Shown in pieces: positions 1 to 11,800 of a stretch of DNA of 64,000 nt (the first letter of the stretch is position 1; every line of letters begins with the position of its first letter). The notes beneath the pieces were generated by a model that searched no databases, was not told the DNA's origin, and saw only the letters and a list, made by a program, of their open reading frames with translations. The DNA lies in assembly GCA_917880885.1 (NCBI GenBank), contig OU862908.1, positions 13,069,501 to 13,133,500 of the forward strand, given 5' to 3'. This DNA is from Limnephilus marmoratus (taxonomy: Eukaryota; Arthropoda; Insecta; Trichoptera; Limnephilidae). Position numbers and translations under genes: made by a program.

Positions 1-238
1 GATAATGAAAAAAATAAAAACACGTTTTATTATAAAAATGTATTATAAACGTTATTTTCACCTCACTTTTTTGTAGTTCCATGTAAAAATAATTACTGAA
101 AAATTCCCTAAGTTACATAAATTTATTTCAAAATGCGATTCAAAACTGTGGATCCAGGTGTACATTTTACTTATTTTGTGGTTAGTTTTTGTATTTGAAT
201 ATAAAGCCGTTTATATCATATTTGTCACTACGATAGTA
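1..238. other. AT-rich sequence, nothing recognised
   Basis: Plain AT-rich sequence before the first MITE. I see no coding frame, repeat arm or RNA motif. Confidence 0.5.
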
Positions 239-645
239 AAGGGGTCGTTCAAGTATTACGTAACGCACTTGGGGGGGGGGGGGGGGTCTGTGTGAAACGT
301 TACTGTGCGTTACGAGGGGGCGGGGGGGGAGGGGTTCGAACAACGCGTTACGTAACATATTTTTCTTTAGTTAGATAAAAAAACTAGGGAATTAAAATCT
401 TCCAAGTTGGCAACCCTTTTATCTCGAAATTTCTTGTTTTATTTTAACGCGATTAAAACAAGAAAAAGGTATTTAAGCGACTTTACAGTACTTCACGCAA
501 CTTAATTGTGACATTCGGGTAAAAATTTTCACTTGGGCGTTACGTAACGTTTAGGGGGGGGGGGGGTACGGAAAAACGTTACGGCGCGTTACATGGGGGG
601 GTCAAAAATCTTCAAAAATGACGTTACGTAATACTTGAACGCCCC
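239..645. mobile_element. MITE with poly-G blocks and ACGTAACG inverted ends
   Basis: The left end (GGGGTCGTTCAAGTATTACG from about 241) is mirrored at the right end (CGTAATACTTGAACGCCCC, ending about 645). These terminal inverted repeats run roughly 25 bp. Inside are several long G runs (270-287, 317-333, 553-566, 595-601) and repeated CGTTACGTAACG words. There is no coding frame. This is the layout of a non-autonomous DNA transposon. The superfamily is not assigned because the flanking duplication (AAA on both sides) is too short to be diagnostic. Confidence 0.6.
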
Positions 646-787
646 CAAAGGAGATACGACGATTTCTATGAGAACTGGCGTTACGAGGGGGCGGGGGGGG
701 GGGGTTCGAACAACGCGTTCAAGTATTACGTTACGTAATACTTGAACGCCCCCAAGGGAGATACGACGATTTCTATGAGAACTGTAT
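641..787. repeat. Tandem duplication of MITE right end plus flank
   Basis: The 36-bp flank starting at CCCCCAAAGGAGATACGACG (643) recurs almost unchanged from 748. Between them lies a second short copy of the G-run/ACGTAACG unit (681-748). This suggests a local duplication of the MITE end with its flank, or a second truncated insertion beside the first. Confidence 0.55.
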
Positions 788-790
788 GAG

Positions 791-2480
791 TTAATATAAA
801 AAAGAACACGGTTAAATAATAGATTAGGATACGAGTGTGTTTTTTTACCTACATTTATCTTAGCTTTTTTCAATGTTCTGTTTTCTCGTGGATCCAAATA
901 TTTAACATCAGATTAAATCAGATTTTGATGGAGACGGCTTAATCTAGTACAGCTTATATCTGCAGATGTAGGATTTACCCGCCTGGAGTGAATACAAACA
1001 CTGACAAAGGAATTGTTAGGCTTTTACAATTATAACCGACGAACAATTAAATATTAAAAGGTAATTTTCTACTCAGCTCCACTGTGGATTTTCTGGGAAG
1101 TGATTTCTAATTCAGCAGAGAAGAAAGTTACTTTGTGCTGAGTGAGCAGGATTAGGAATCTCCTGAAACAGCCGCTGATATATTCTGGCTTAAGAAAACA
1201 TCGCTTGCAGGTTAAATATTCAAGGCACCTGAGATTTCATAACTCGGGAAATAACTTAAAACTTCAATTTGTTGCGGAAAATCTTTGTTTGAAATAACGG
1301 CCATATTAATAATTTATTGTATCACCGAACCGTTTAAGATTACGTTTGGAATTCGTGATTATGTTTCACGCAAATGTGTGCAAGGGAGTCAAAGGAACGT
1401 GATTAATACAAAATACATAGCTAATTTTGCTAACTTCGCCCGTAACTTGGATTCGTTTATTATGTACATACATTTTATATTCTATTACCTACATCTTAAC
1501 CCTTCGAATAATAAGAAAATAATTTTCTGTCAACTTTTGCCTGTCAAGGTTTGCGCGCAAAATTCCTGGTTCTTCCCGTGCATTTTTAATGTTCCTATTT
1601 ATTGGTTTTTTTTAACGCTTTTGCAAAAATAAAAATTGTTCTAAAATTTAGATAAAATAATCTTTCCGATATGTTTATTAGAAATCAACATTTTTGTTTA
1701 TAAATATTAAAATTTTAATATTGGAAACGTAAATTGGCTAAAAAATGCATACCTGCGAATATTTGAATTAAAGTAATTAAAATAGAATAAACTTCAAATT
1801 TTAAATTCAGATTCCTTTTCTAAACAAAATTTGTAATAAAACTGTCACCTCACTTTTTATCACTTTCATACAATTTTATTTTAAAATTAAATGTGGGTTA
1901 CGTCACAAATAGGCGCAAAATCAAACCATCACTTTTGATCAGGTTTGTAAAATATCTGAACAACCTAGCTCATATAATTCTAAGATAATGAGAAGCATTA
2001 TTTCTTTCCGTTTCTAACATAAAAGAAATCACAAATATTCACATTACAGATAGAGAGATATCTAACTTTTAATAATGCACTGTCGCTCTGGGACAATTTG
2101 GGTCTCCTGTTATTATAACGGCATATGATGTTTTGGGACAACTTGGGTCTCCTGTGATTAAACGGGTTAATCAAACAATTAAACAATTTATTAGATTTTA
2201 AAGCTTTTTCATTAAAGCAAAAAAAAATCCAATGTAAGATGTATGAATAAGATGCTTTATATTTTAGGCAGAAACCTAGATTTTATACTTAAGATGAAGC
2301 CATAATAAATAATGCAAAATCATATGTTTTTGTTTTGAACATTTTATCGCTTAGAAGTATTATAGATGCTTCAATTAAAAACTGACTATGGAACACATCT
2401 TGGCCCTTAAAAATATCGATCATTTTTTTAATTCAGTCTTTTAATAAGCCTAAAAAAAATAAAGTATTAGGTCTCCAAAA
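791..2480. other. AT-rich stretch, no supported gene
   Basis: No recognisable coding region. The longest open frame (1285-1632, plus) is a biased 115-codon run without domain features. A short direct repeat, GGGACAAnTTGGGTCTCCTGT, occurs at about 2090 and 2135. Nothing else stands out. Confidence 0.4.
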
Positions 2481-2614
2481 AACACTTTCAAGTGCAAACT
2501 CTCCTACTTATAAACCCCTTTGTGGATATGGTTTTATTGTATAGTACAGCAAATTCCGTTTCTTTTATAATAATCGGAAAAAATATATATATTCGCCCTA
2601 ACTTTTGCAAAGTA

Positions 2615-3183
2615 CGACTATTTGCCGATGATACACTGATATACTTAATTGGAGATAAGTATGAAGAACTATATTTTAAATAATGAACTAATTGATGTAT
2701 CAAGATGGCTAAAAATAAAAAGCTTAAATTAAATACAAAAAAAAAACAAAATGTATGGTGATTGGATATAAGAAGACATCCAGTGAAATCAAAATTAAAA
2801 TTGGTGGTGAAATTATAGAAATTGTTGTTGAAATGAAATACTTAGGAGTTATATTAGATTCCAAACTAAACTTTAACAGACATGCTGAATACACCCAAAA
2901 GAAAATTTCTAGAAAAACTGTAATCACCATTTACAATTCAATTATTGCTCCACACTTCAAATGCTGCTCAAGTATCCTTTACCTATCTAACGAAAGAGAA
3001 CAAAATAAGTTACAAATTCTCCAAAACGGGGTAATGAGAATAATACTTCGACGAAATAGATTTTCAAAAATAATTACAATGTTAAAGGAATTAAATTGGT
3101 TAACCGTGAAACAGATGCTGACCTTGAACACGATGGAATACCTTTTCCAACCTTTCCAAAAGCTTTTTCTCAAGTATTTTTAA
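2615..3183 (+). pseudogene. LINE reverse-transcriptase fragment (CR1/Jockey-like), decayed
   Basis: Remnant of the palm/thumb end of a non-LTR retrotransposon reverse transcriptase. The catalytic FADD box reads as LFADDTLIYLIGD (about 2617-2655). After a frame change it is followed by the motif KYLGVILDSKLNF (about 2838-2875) and then a thumb segment with YNSIIAPHFKCCSSILYL (about 2932-2985). The same KYLGVILDSKL motif occurs in the fragment at 27.7-28.4 kb on the other strand, so the two belong to one family. About 25 codons between the LDSKL motif and the YNSII segment appear deleted. It is broken by stops and at least one frameshift. The clade is inferred from motif style only. Confidence 0.75.
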
Positions 3184-3899
3184 ACTCGTCCCATAAAGGG
3201 CGTGATTTTCAATTTCGATTTTTTCCTGGACTATTAGATCGCATTAACCGTTAAGATTTACAATACATATTGCTATCGTCATGTTCCGAAACAAGAATCT
3301 AGCAAAATCTTACAAAATCTGAGATCGCTAACAAAAAACAGGAACTGGACTGACTGTTTCCTATGAGTGATACAACACCTCCTCGTTTTAGTAAAAGCCA
3401 CCAAAACATAGCCAAACTGGGGACATTTGAGAGAGACCTAAGCTCGAAGCTACACCCCAGAACGTTAGAAGTGAGTTGGTCATTTCATATTCAGGATCAT
3501 AATTCTAAGAGTAAAGTTAGAAAAAAGCACCTACCTATTTACCTATTACAACTGAATAAAAATGGCGTGTATGTATCTTTTGATTCCATTTCTTGGATAC
3601 AAAGGCCTTTTAACAATCGCAAAAATTGAATAAAAATCGAATAACTCCTTTCTTGTTTTTAGGGTGTCCCCCGGGATGATCCCGGGATAAGCAGGCGCGG
3701 GCGTTCAGGAACCCTTTCTGCGCGGGCATAGTAAATAGCCAAAACACGTTCAGGGTGGACAGGTCAAGAGAGTACGAAGTGCGACAGCCGATGATAGAGG
3801 TAGTGGTAGTGATGGACGTAATCGAAATAATCGAAGGATGTTACAAAAGTATATATATTTTTATTGGGAATATTTACTAAACGTGAATACTTTACTATG
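3181..3899. other. Unassigned sequence with a small palindrome
   Basis: Contains the perfect short palindrome-like word CCCGGGATGATCCCGGG near 3669-3685 in a GC-richer patch of about 150 bp. An 88-codon frame (3363-3629) has no recognisable domain, and I do not call it a gene. Confidence 0.35.
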
Positions 3900-4090
3900 G
3901 CTTGAACTGCTCCATACTATCGAAGCCAGATGGACAATGTCAACCCCACTGGGGCATATTGTGAGACTGAAGGAGTTTGGGAAGAGGAAGGTGGGGGAAG
4001 TATCGTAGATCTGGACACCAAACATGGATTTTCAAGCAACGTTGCTTCTATGAATGGTTGTCACTATAGGGCGATATTGAAAATTCTACC
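3900..4090 (-). mobile_element. SINE-A body fragment
   Basis: Reads on the minus strand as the body of the tRNA-derived SINE seen complete at 21076-21470. It shares the ATCGCCCT, GAAACGTTGCTTG and GACCAGATCT blocks and the pyrimidine-rich CTTCCCCCACC stretch. The tRNA head is missing. Confidence 0.6.
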
Positions 4091-4255
4091 TTGCATTCTG
4101 GAATGATAGGGGACACTGCTATCAAACATACTGATTTCGGCCGTCTATGATCTATGATGTGCGTTAGTTATTCCTGGATGAAATTTGGTTCACAAATTTG
4201 CTTTGAATTTAAGGGAGATTGATTTAGTGCGTGACTTGGGACAAACGATAAAATA

Positions 4256-4590
4256 CTTTTTTTTTTACATGAGCTCCACACAGGAGGCCCTGAGGAAAAT
4301 AATTTCCCTCAAGGCCTATGTCATCTTTGGGGATGCTGTGTGGAGGGTTTTTTTAAGGAAAGGAAGGAGAGGAGAGTTCTGGGAAGGAAAAGGGTTTAAG
4401 GGGTGGGTAGGAATCTGGGGTTCAGTATGTCCTGGTCATCCGCCTCCAAGACCTAGACAAACCTCACCCCATGAACCCGGGCACCCCTGCTAAATCACCA
4501 AACGTAGCGAACCACTTGTGGTGACCTATGGCAGAGGTGTTGGTTATCCAATAAAGGTTCCCGGGGCGGCGGTACCCATTCCCGCCTCCC
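4256..4590 (-). mobile_element. SINE-B copy
   Basis: Member of a second SINE-like family with at least seven copies here. On the minus strand it starts near GGGAGGCGGGAATGGG (4590) and runs through GGGAACCTTTATTGGATAACC. It ends with CCACACAGCATCCCCAAAGATG, a stem-loop made of GCCnTGAGGG and CCTCAGGGC flanking an AAATTATTTT loop, then GTGTGGAGCTCATGT and an A-tail. The A-tail shows as the T-run at 4258-4266. It has no protein frame. Confidence 0.7.
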
Positions 4591-4967
4591 AAATTGAAAG
4601 AAGAATAATATTTCTAAAATTGTAATTGAATTATCAAGAATCATGAATTCAGCCTATCCCGTGATTTTTCACGGGTCTATAGGTTTTATTTGACACCGTC
4701 ATCTCTTCGCATCCTATTATAAACTTTTGTATTGGAACTTTAATTCAATAAATCATTCGAATCCCATAAAAGTACACCGCTAGGTATTAAGCAGCGCCAC
4801 GCCGTTTCGCTGAAGGCAATAAAAACTTTTTGCGTTTTACTTTAATTACCTATGAAATTTGTAAGTATTGAGCCAATGGCAAATTATACTATCTACTTAA
4901 TAGACCCTACCAATCGTGATAAAACAATTTCTTTTGGTGCGGTCAAAGAATCTGATTTTTAAATTTG

Positions 4968-5032
4968 ATGACCACACCTATGGCAGATGTGTTCCAGAGA
5001 ATGAACCACATACCCGCCTCCGAAATTGTAAT
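4968..5032 (-). repeat. SINE-B 5' end fragment
   Basis: ACACCTATGGCAGATGTGTT and CCCGCCTCCgAAATTG match the 5' segment of the SINE-B copy about 450 bp to the left (4529-4598). This is a partial second copy. Confidence 0.5.
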
Positions 5033-5574
5033 GGATAAAACGTGTTAATGTTACATAAATCTGCAAACAAAATATTTAACATAATATTACAGCTTAATTA
5101 CACACGTATACTATATACTATCTCTTCCCAAAGCTAGTAAGTGAAGAAAATGACGGAGGAGATGAAAAGAGGAAAATGAACAATGAATTGAAAGTATCAA
5201 TAAATTAAAACCTGATATTAAACACAGCGAAAGCCATTTCGAAGAACCTGTTGAATCCGAACACGGAAACGATTTTGAGACAATCTTCCATTCCAACACA
5301 ACGAATTTATTTACCCAATGATTAAGTTATTATATTTAATTATCGCGTGGATATGAAAAAATTGAGTTTATTTTTCAAAACGCTATAGTTTGAGCCCGTG
5401 ACCACTGGTACAGAATCATGGACCTTACGCTTCTCCTATTGAGTTTATAAAGGGTAGGTGCGGTTTTTCAGAAAATTGAACGAATTTGAAAAGGAGTTAA
5501 CAATTTGCAACACAATAAGAACGCAACATAAATCAATGGTGTATTATATAATTATGAATTTGTTAAGTTCGTAA

Positions 5575-5800
5575 TTAAGCCGTCGCCGAATGGTCCGGTG
5601 TTCCTTCTGGCCAGAAGTCAAACAACAGGAAGTAATCTGCGGGGCGGGCCGGGTTGGGATAGCAGGGGAAGGGAGAAGGGGAGTATAAGCATGAGGGAGG
5701 AGTGGCAGAAGAAAATGGCTGATGAATAAGTAATGGCTCCACACGGCCGAAGCGGCCACTCATCGCTCAAAGCCCTGGCCGGAGCGAAGATAAAGGGATG
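5575..5800. repeat. GC-rich dispersed-repeat fragment
   Basis: A sharply GC-richer block (GGGGCGGGCCGGG, GGCCGAAGCGGCC, CTGGCCGGAGCG) in AT-rich surroundings. Overlapping frames occur on both strands, but none has a domain signature. It is probably a piece of a retroelement. GGCCGAAGCGGCC near 5743 is a small palindrome. Confidence 0.35.
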
Positions 5801-6690
5801 TTTTTTATTTATATATTTCCACCGTAAAGCTGTGCGCAAATTAGAATTTCAAATATGGAATGGAAAGCAGAAAGCTGCCGTCCAGAGAGTACCAAATCTA
5901 CCCTCTGATGCTAATTTCACACGATACCTTCAGGAGGCAATCACGGAGTACCTGTACTATAATACCTGGCCCATACACCGTACAGCATACTCTCTATAAT
6001 ACGTCCAGGTTTACGTCTGATCCACTGAACCGGCTATCCTCCGCTTTGCTGCCAAGATTAACGTGATTGATTTTAGCCGACGGGCTTCCTATAAAAATCT
6101 AAACAACTTTTTTCATCTCAGATTTAATCAACTCTTTGATAAAAATTGTGCTTTTTTTAAACGATACTCAAAACCGTTTACATTGAAGATCTATTATAAA
6201 TATTATAGATGACAAATGATGCAGTGGAAAGTGTATTTAGGACTGCTAACACGTACAGTTATCTGAGTAATCCTAATACTATGAAAAAAAAATGGCAAAA
6301 ACGCGTTTTGGCTTTTAAGATTCATTATCAAAAAAATTGTGTTAAAACGATCATGTTCTGCCAAACAGGCAATATGGAGTCGAGGTTCTTTTGGCACACG
6401 ACCAACAAATATTCTGGCAAAGTGAAAATGCCACAACGGTTTTTGGACGTTTATTGATGCAGCCACAACACTGTGTTACAACAAATTTAATCAACGGATT
6501 CATTAATGTACTTTCTTGTTGATCATTTGATTTAAAAATATTATATTCGTATGTCATTACGATGATTGCAGCAGGACAAGTCATTGGAGAACATTTGATG
6601 GGGTGATCAAATCCCATAGCGATGTTTGTAGCTCACTGATTATGATGTAGGAGTAGCAAGGTTATCTTATATTTGTCAGGGTTTTCCGAA
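5801..6690. other. No recognised feature
   Basis: Short overlapping frames on both strands (for example 6209-6457 plus and 6351-6617 minus) carry no motif I recognise. I see no repeat arms. Confidence 0.35.
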
Positions 6691-6694
6691 AGAG

Positions 6695-6967
6695 ACCTTG
6701 GAGGGCTGATATGCCAACTTAAGATAGACCAAAATATTATATGATATTGTAAAATGTCATATGTTTACGTGATCTAAGGTATCGTTTTTTACAAAATTCA
6801 TAAAAGTGCCAATTTTATGAATTTTGTAAAAAACGATACCTTAGATCAGTTTTTCGAAAGCCATAGTTTCAAAATTCCATAGTCTAAGAATTTATTACGC
6901 AACCCTGAATAGCAGGCTATATAATGATATTCTGGTCTATAATTAGTTGGCCTTTCAGCCCTCTAAG
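6695..6967. mobile_element. MITE with imperfect 45-bp TIRs
   Basis: The left end CCTTGGAGGGCTGATATGCC is mirrored by the right end (reverse complement CCTTAGAGGGCTGAAAGGCC). The similarity continues through the ATAGACCAnAATATnAT blocks for about 45 bp on each side. The element is about 270 bp and non-coding, and it encloses a perfect hairpin (6771-6847). It was probably mobilised in trans by a DNA transposase. The family is not identified. Confidence 0.6.
6771..6847. repeat. Perfect 35-bp hairpin with 7-nt loop
   Basis: The arms GATCTAAGGTATCG...CATAAAA (6771-6805) and their exact complement (6813-6847) flank the loop GTGCCAA. There is no mismatch in 35 pairs. This is far better conserved than the surrounding MITE ends. 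Confidence 0.9.
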
Positions 6968-7105
6968 GGATAATGTTGACTTTTGGAACATCCTGTATTA
7001 TTAATCCTACAAATTTATTTTTAAAATCTTCCCTACCTTACAACAAATTTTGTGTGTCCTATCATAAAACCTTACACTATTTTTGGTAAACGGTCATAGA
7101 TACGC

Positions 7106-7417
7106 TGCGCACCACCCCGGGAACCATTTATTAGATAATCAACACGTGTGCCATAGGTCACCCCAAATGGAACGTTTTACTAGGAACGATTCTCAATCCA
7201 ACAACTTGCATCGAAGTGGGAGGGATGGATTGTCGGATGTCACTCCTATACACATTACCTTCCAGATTCCTACCAACCCCTCATACCCTTTTCCTTTTCA
7301 GAACTTCTTCCGTTCCTTACAAAGACCCTCCACAACGGTATCCTTAAAGATGGTACAGGCCCTGGGGAAAATTATTTTCCTCAGGATTTTATGTGTGGAG
7401 ATAAGTTAAAAAAATAT
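7106..7417 (+). mobile_element. SINE-B copy
   Basis: Plus-strand copy with the GGGAACCATTTATTAGATAA 5' block, the CCACAACGGTATCCTTAAAG block, the terminal stem-loop GCCCTGGGGAAAATTATTTT-CCTCAGG and GTGTGGAG, ending in a short A-run at 7410-7417. Confidence 0.65.
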
Positions 7418-8249
7418 ATCACTTCTGTCTTAACACTGAAACTCTCAGTGAGACGGGCATGGCAAAAACCGTTGTAATTTTCTTATGTTACCAATACAAT
7501 AATAGAAACGAAAAAAAAACTTTTGTCTCTTTTGGAGTGACAAAAATATGTTTGATAAATTTACAGAACCTTTTCACATAAATAAAACATATTTTTGCAA
7601 AAAAACTATACCCTCAAAAGAATGGTGTGAACCGCAAAAAATCTATTGAAGTTTACGACACGGAATATACTCTACCTTCCGGTGAAGATGGAGCACCATA
7701 AATTTAGCTCTCCCAAAAGCATTCACCGGCTGATGAAAATTTGAAACAAAGAAAATATTTTTATCGTCCTGTTGCTTCATAAAAAGTTTTATATTACCGG
7801 CACAGAGTAAACGTGTCAATAAAGGGGACTCGTATGATATACGCTTGATCTAGATATTCCCCTAAAAGCTGTGAAGAAAGCGATAACTCGCCCTACCCCT
7901 TGCCCCTCTCCCCGACACCGAGCAGCTGGTCACGTGCCGACAACTCTCTTTGGGTTAAAAGAGGGGATTCGTTCCCGCCGCGCAACAGGCAATCTGCACC
8001 CTTCTTCCCAACCCCGTGCTAGCGAAAAACGGCGTATACCGCATACCGAAAAATAGCGTATACCGCAGTAGAGTGCGTTACTGAATATGAGAACATCTTA
8101 CCTATGCGTGCAGGTCTGAATTCTGCTGTGGCACGAGATTGGCTTTTATTTTGTGAATAATATTTATAAGAAATTAATGGTTAATCAATGTTAACGATCA
8201 CAGCAAACTTTACCCTTTAGGCCCAGTAATAAGTGCTCAAAAAGAATAA
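7418..8249. other. No recognised feature
   Basis: AT-rich sequence with a GC-richer patch (7890-8045) that opens a 61-codon frame without a known motif. Confidence 0.35.
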
Positions 8250-8410
8250 GAAGGAGAGGTATGTAAATACGAATGTTAGAGAGAGCGCGCTAACATTAAA
8301 AACTATAATTAAACGAAAATTGTGAAAACGTTTAATAAAACACGACTCGTTTAAAATAGAGCACAATAAAGAACTCTAGTGAAAAATCTTACGGCTTTAA
8401 AAAAAATGTT
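8250..8410. repeat. Dispersed repeat E
   Basis: Shares CGAATGTTAGAG, GAAAATTGTGA and TTTAATAAAACACGACTC with the sequence at 46421-46457 plus 47866-48000, where the repeat is split by a hAT element. It is non-coding, of unknown class. Confidence 0.5.
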
Positions 8411-9715
8411 CATATAGACCAATAAACGCTGAATCTGAATATATAAGTTTTATTAAACAATATTAAATGTAGAGTTTTAAAAAAATGATTAAAAAGTCAA
8501 TTTTTAATCGTGTCATTAAAACACACTGACAAGTTGTTATTATTAGTGCTGACGTCACTGCTCTCCATAATTTTCCAGTCATTGTATTGAAATGTATGAC
8601 ACAAGCCATCGGTTTTAACAACATTTCATGTTATTGGTTTATTTACATACTGTTTATAAAGATTTAGACAAATAAATAGTTGTTGTGTTTAATGAAACAT
8701 TATTTAGGCCTAAAAAATCTGTATCAAAAATAGAGGTATCTCTATTATTTAAAATATTCAAAAACTTTAAACTGTATAAAAAAAATCGTAATGCTTCTTG
8801 CACAACCAACCCTCCGAACTCCAAAATGGCGGACGTCGAACAGCTGATCCGTTGCCGTATTGTATCAGTCGCCTACCGATGCTTCGTCTTCCATAATATT
8901 GATTTCGATTCGTAAAGCTAAAAAAATAATAATTTTAAACCATTTTTATACTACTCTCCCGTAATAATATTGAAAAATATAATATAATAAATAAATAATT
9001 CCACCTAAATAATGTTTTTACTTATTGAATAGTTTCATAGCTTCTTCGATAGGTATAACTGTCATACAAATTGACAACACCTGTTGAAAATTTAAAAAAA
9101 AACTTCTGGAGAGTGATGACGTCACACGATTCACCATACGTACGGTGGTTTTCGGGGATCTTGAAAAATTAAAGCTTTGACAGTTATTTTAACTATTAAA
9201 ACCAACTATAAAAATAAAAATGCAGTTATAAGTTAGAAGGTCCATTATTCATTTTAAAAATTTTTAAAAATTGGACTGGAGTTCCTTATTCTAGTGGGAA
9301 ATGTCTTAAATAGAATTTAAAGAAACAATGTGAATTTTTCAATAACATATATCTTGAATAGCATATATTTTTTTAGACAGTTAAAGTGTTAAAGAGAAAT
9401 AAGTTATAAAACGGTCGAAATTTGGAATGCAGGAGCTTAACATCGTATTTTTTAAAGTTGTTTTGTTTCTTAAGTGCTTTCAATTATGCTGAAATATATT
9501 TTTATTTAACTTTTTTATTTATTTAGTTCTGATCAAGCGAAAAGAAATGAAAAGCTTCCATTTATCCAAATCATATTTTATTGTATTGATAATGTAAACC
9601 GAATAGTAGCAAAGATTAATCGAAAATACTTATTTGACGTTAAGCTTTCCTTAATTAAAAGCCTGTCTCGATGATTTCCAGCTTTTTCCTAATGCTGTGG
9701 TAAATACAATACAGA
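8411..9715. other. AT-rich sequence, nothing firm
   Basis: An AAAATGGCGG word near 8823 opens a short frame with a good start context, but it ends after about 30 codons at 8915. I found no splice-supported continuation. TGACGTCA words occur at about 8551 and 9117. Confidence 0.3.
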
Positions 9716-9870
9716 ATACGGAATAAAATATTATATTTTAAATAATGATCAAATAATAACATCCTATTATTATTTGATTATTATTTAAAATATAATATTT
9801 TATTCCGTATGATCAAATAATAATAGGACGTTATTATTTGATCATTATTTAAAATATAATATTTTATTTA
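9716..9870. repeat. Three-armed AT palindrome
   Basis: Positions 9716-9810 form a near-perfect palindrome: ATACGGAATAAAATATTATA reads inward and its complement returns, ending ATTCCGTAT. A third arm repeats the right-hand half at 9811-9870 (GATCAAATAATA...TTTAAAATATAATATTTTAT). Confidence 0.85.
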
Positions 9871-9910
9871 TTATTTTTTTTCAGGTTCTCTATAAAACAG
9901 TTATACACCA

Positions 9911-9991
9911 AATTATTACGGAGAAGATTACAAAATTTAAGAGAAAAAAAAATTATTACGGAGAATATTACAAAATTTAAGAGAAAAAAAA
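9911..9991. repeat. Tandem repeat, two 39-41 bp units
   Basis: AAATTATTACGGAGAAGATT and its continuation ACAAAATTTAAGAGAAAAAAA are followed at once by a second copy with one substitution. It lies just 3' of the LINE end on the minus strand and could be the repetitive tail of that element. Confidence 0.8.
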
Positions 9992-10007
9992 GTCCAAGGG
10001 GGCAGTT

Positions 10008-10400
10008 TCACTATGTTGAGACGTGTGTCAAAAGATAGTTACTGAACTCTCTATAGGTAACATTAAAGATGTCGATGCTGAATGCAGAATCGTTAAGCAG
10101 TTGAATTGCTCTCTTTAAAGGCGCATTCTGAAAGGAAGACGTTCTCGCTTTCGGATCATAAAAAAGTGCGTGGGATCTCCCACGAGTATACGCGTTAGGG
10201 ACATATAGGTTAATCTCCTTCAACATAGGTGGATTCAGTACAGTACCGGAGATCAGCTTAAAAAAATGTTTCCCCATAAATATTTTTCGGCGGGCTTCTA
10301 AGGTATTAAGATCGAGCATTCCTGTTAAGAACAACGATGGATACAGGAATGGGTAGTATGTATATTCCCTCATATACAGCTAACGCATAAACCTTTTTGT
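10008..10400 (-). pseudogene. LINE ORF2 C-terminal tail
   Basis: A 120-codon open stretch with the C-terminal style of non-LTR retrotransposon proteins: FLYPSLFLTGMLDLNTLEAR, then a GKHFFKLISG segment, NLYVPNAYTRGRS and a final SIDIFNVTYREFSNYLL before the stop at 10011. The order (arginine-rich LEARR, a K-hxxG helix, a VP motif, and a terminal DIF-F block) matches the related tail at 44375-44672. It is truncated at the 5' side, with no reverse-transcriptase core left. The family is inferred. Confidence 0.65.
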
Positions 10401-10539
10401 ACTCTTTCTATTTCTAGGATACGTTTTTATTCAGAGGGGGCCCAAATAATGGAGCTGTATTCCAGGATGCTGCGGACTAGTGCTTCATATATTCTTCGTA
10501 TTGTAATTCCATTAGTAAATGATCTCGCATTACTGCAAT

Positions 10540-10735
10540 TCCATTGGGGGGGAAGGGAAGGGTGGGAAGTGGTGGAGAGGGGGGGAGAATGGAGAGGGGG
10601 AGAGTGGGGAGGGGGAAAGGGGAGTGGTTGGGTGGGGGAAGAGGGGGGAGGGGGTGCTGGAGTGAGGATAGGGAAGGTGGAGGAGACGGAGTGGAAACCC
10701 TCCTAATACTACGCGAGCAAAGCCGGGGGCAAAAG
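10540..10735. repeat. G-rich purine tract and repeat tail
   Basis: An almost pure GGGA/GGAG purine strand of about 150 bp, followed by CGCGAGCAAAGCCGGGGGCA. That is the usual tail of RTE-like or SINE-like insect repeats (AGCCGCGGGCAAAAGCTA). The open frames across it are compositional artefacts. Confidence 0.5.
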
Positions 10736-11800
10736 CTACTTTTACATATTTATATCTCGGATGTTAGTGTCAGGGTTGTAATTCCATTCAAAAGTGATTG
10801 TTAAAATAATTAAAAGTGTATGAATATTAATGACTTGAATCAGCAAGATTAAAACGTCTTCAGTATAATAACAAATACCAACTTAGGCCGGAAATTACTC
10901 TTCCAATTTTAATCATTAATGCCTTCAAAAACGAAAAATGTATTTAAAACGTTTTGAACCGGGAGATTTTTTGTTTAAATATTCTATAACTTTCTTCAGA
11001 CACTCAGAAAGCAACAAACTGTTGTCCTTTGTTTCTTCTGTAAAAACAATATTTTTATTTTATTTTCTGTATTTACGATCGAGACATTTGAATGGGTTGT
11101 GACAAAATACTTTGTGTGTTTCTCTGTTCGAATTTCGCACTTTATTTATCAGTACGTCTCGATTTATATCAACACATCTCTATCATCATCGGATATATCT
11201 CTATTTGTGTTGTTACTTTCTTTAAGGATGGGTTGTTTTACAGAATTTGAACAATTCATCAAATAATTTCTCAGATAATGTTCAAGTTCTGTGAAAGTTC
11301 TATTCAAGATCTGATACTATCGAAGTACTGTGAAATAAACGGCGTATGTTATAATATTAAAAGAACTTGAAATTTGATGAAGGATTCAAAGTCTATGAAA
11401 CAAATCGTCCTAAGTGTTCACGTTCGCACAGTTTTCTTAAATGTAAAAATTGCTGTATCTGCTTCCATATACATTTACACCCCCTGCTAATAAAGGTGTT
11501 TCAAATTTTACACAACTAATAAAGGACCATTTATCATACATTAATGATGGTTGGTTATCACTTGTGGAATATTTGAAACAAGTTTATTTGTAAGGCCCCT
11601 AAAAATTGGTCGATCATCAGATGGCCAGAAACGTACATACGATTATTATATATTACAGGTTCTCAAACTTATTGCGACCACCGCCCACATTGAGATTTAA
11701 AAAAAATCTAGTTTCCCCATATTTTTAAACTTTTTACATTACTATTTGTTGCGTATCTTAAAATAGTTATGGCAAATATAATTTTTTAACGTGCATCTTA
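10736..11800. other. AT-rich sequence, nothing recognised
   Basis: No coding frame, repeat arms or RNA motif that I can support. Confidence 0.4.

Noticed and set aside
7731..7760. CTGATGA followed by GAAAC, hammerhead-like spacing
   Set aside because: Stem II would be AAA/UUU with no loop, and no stem III or stem I pairing is possible.
10449..10804. Glycine-rich open frames of about 85 codons
   Set aside because: They arise from a purine-only G/A tract and have no start context or domain.
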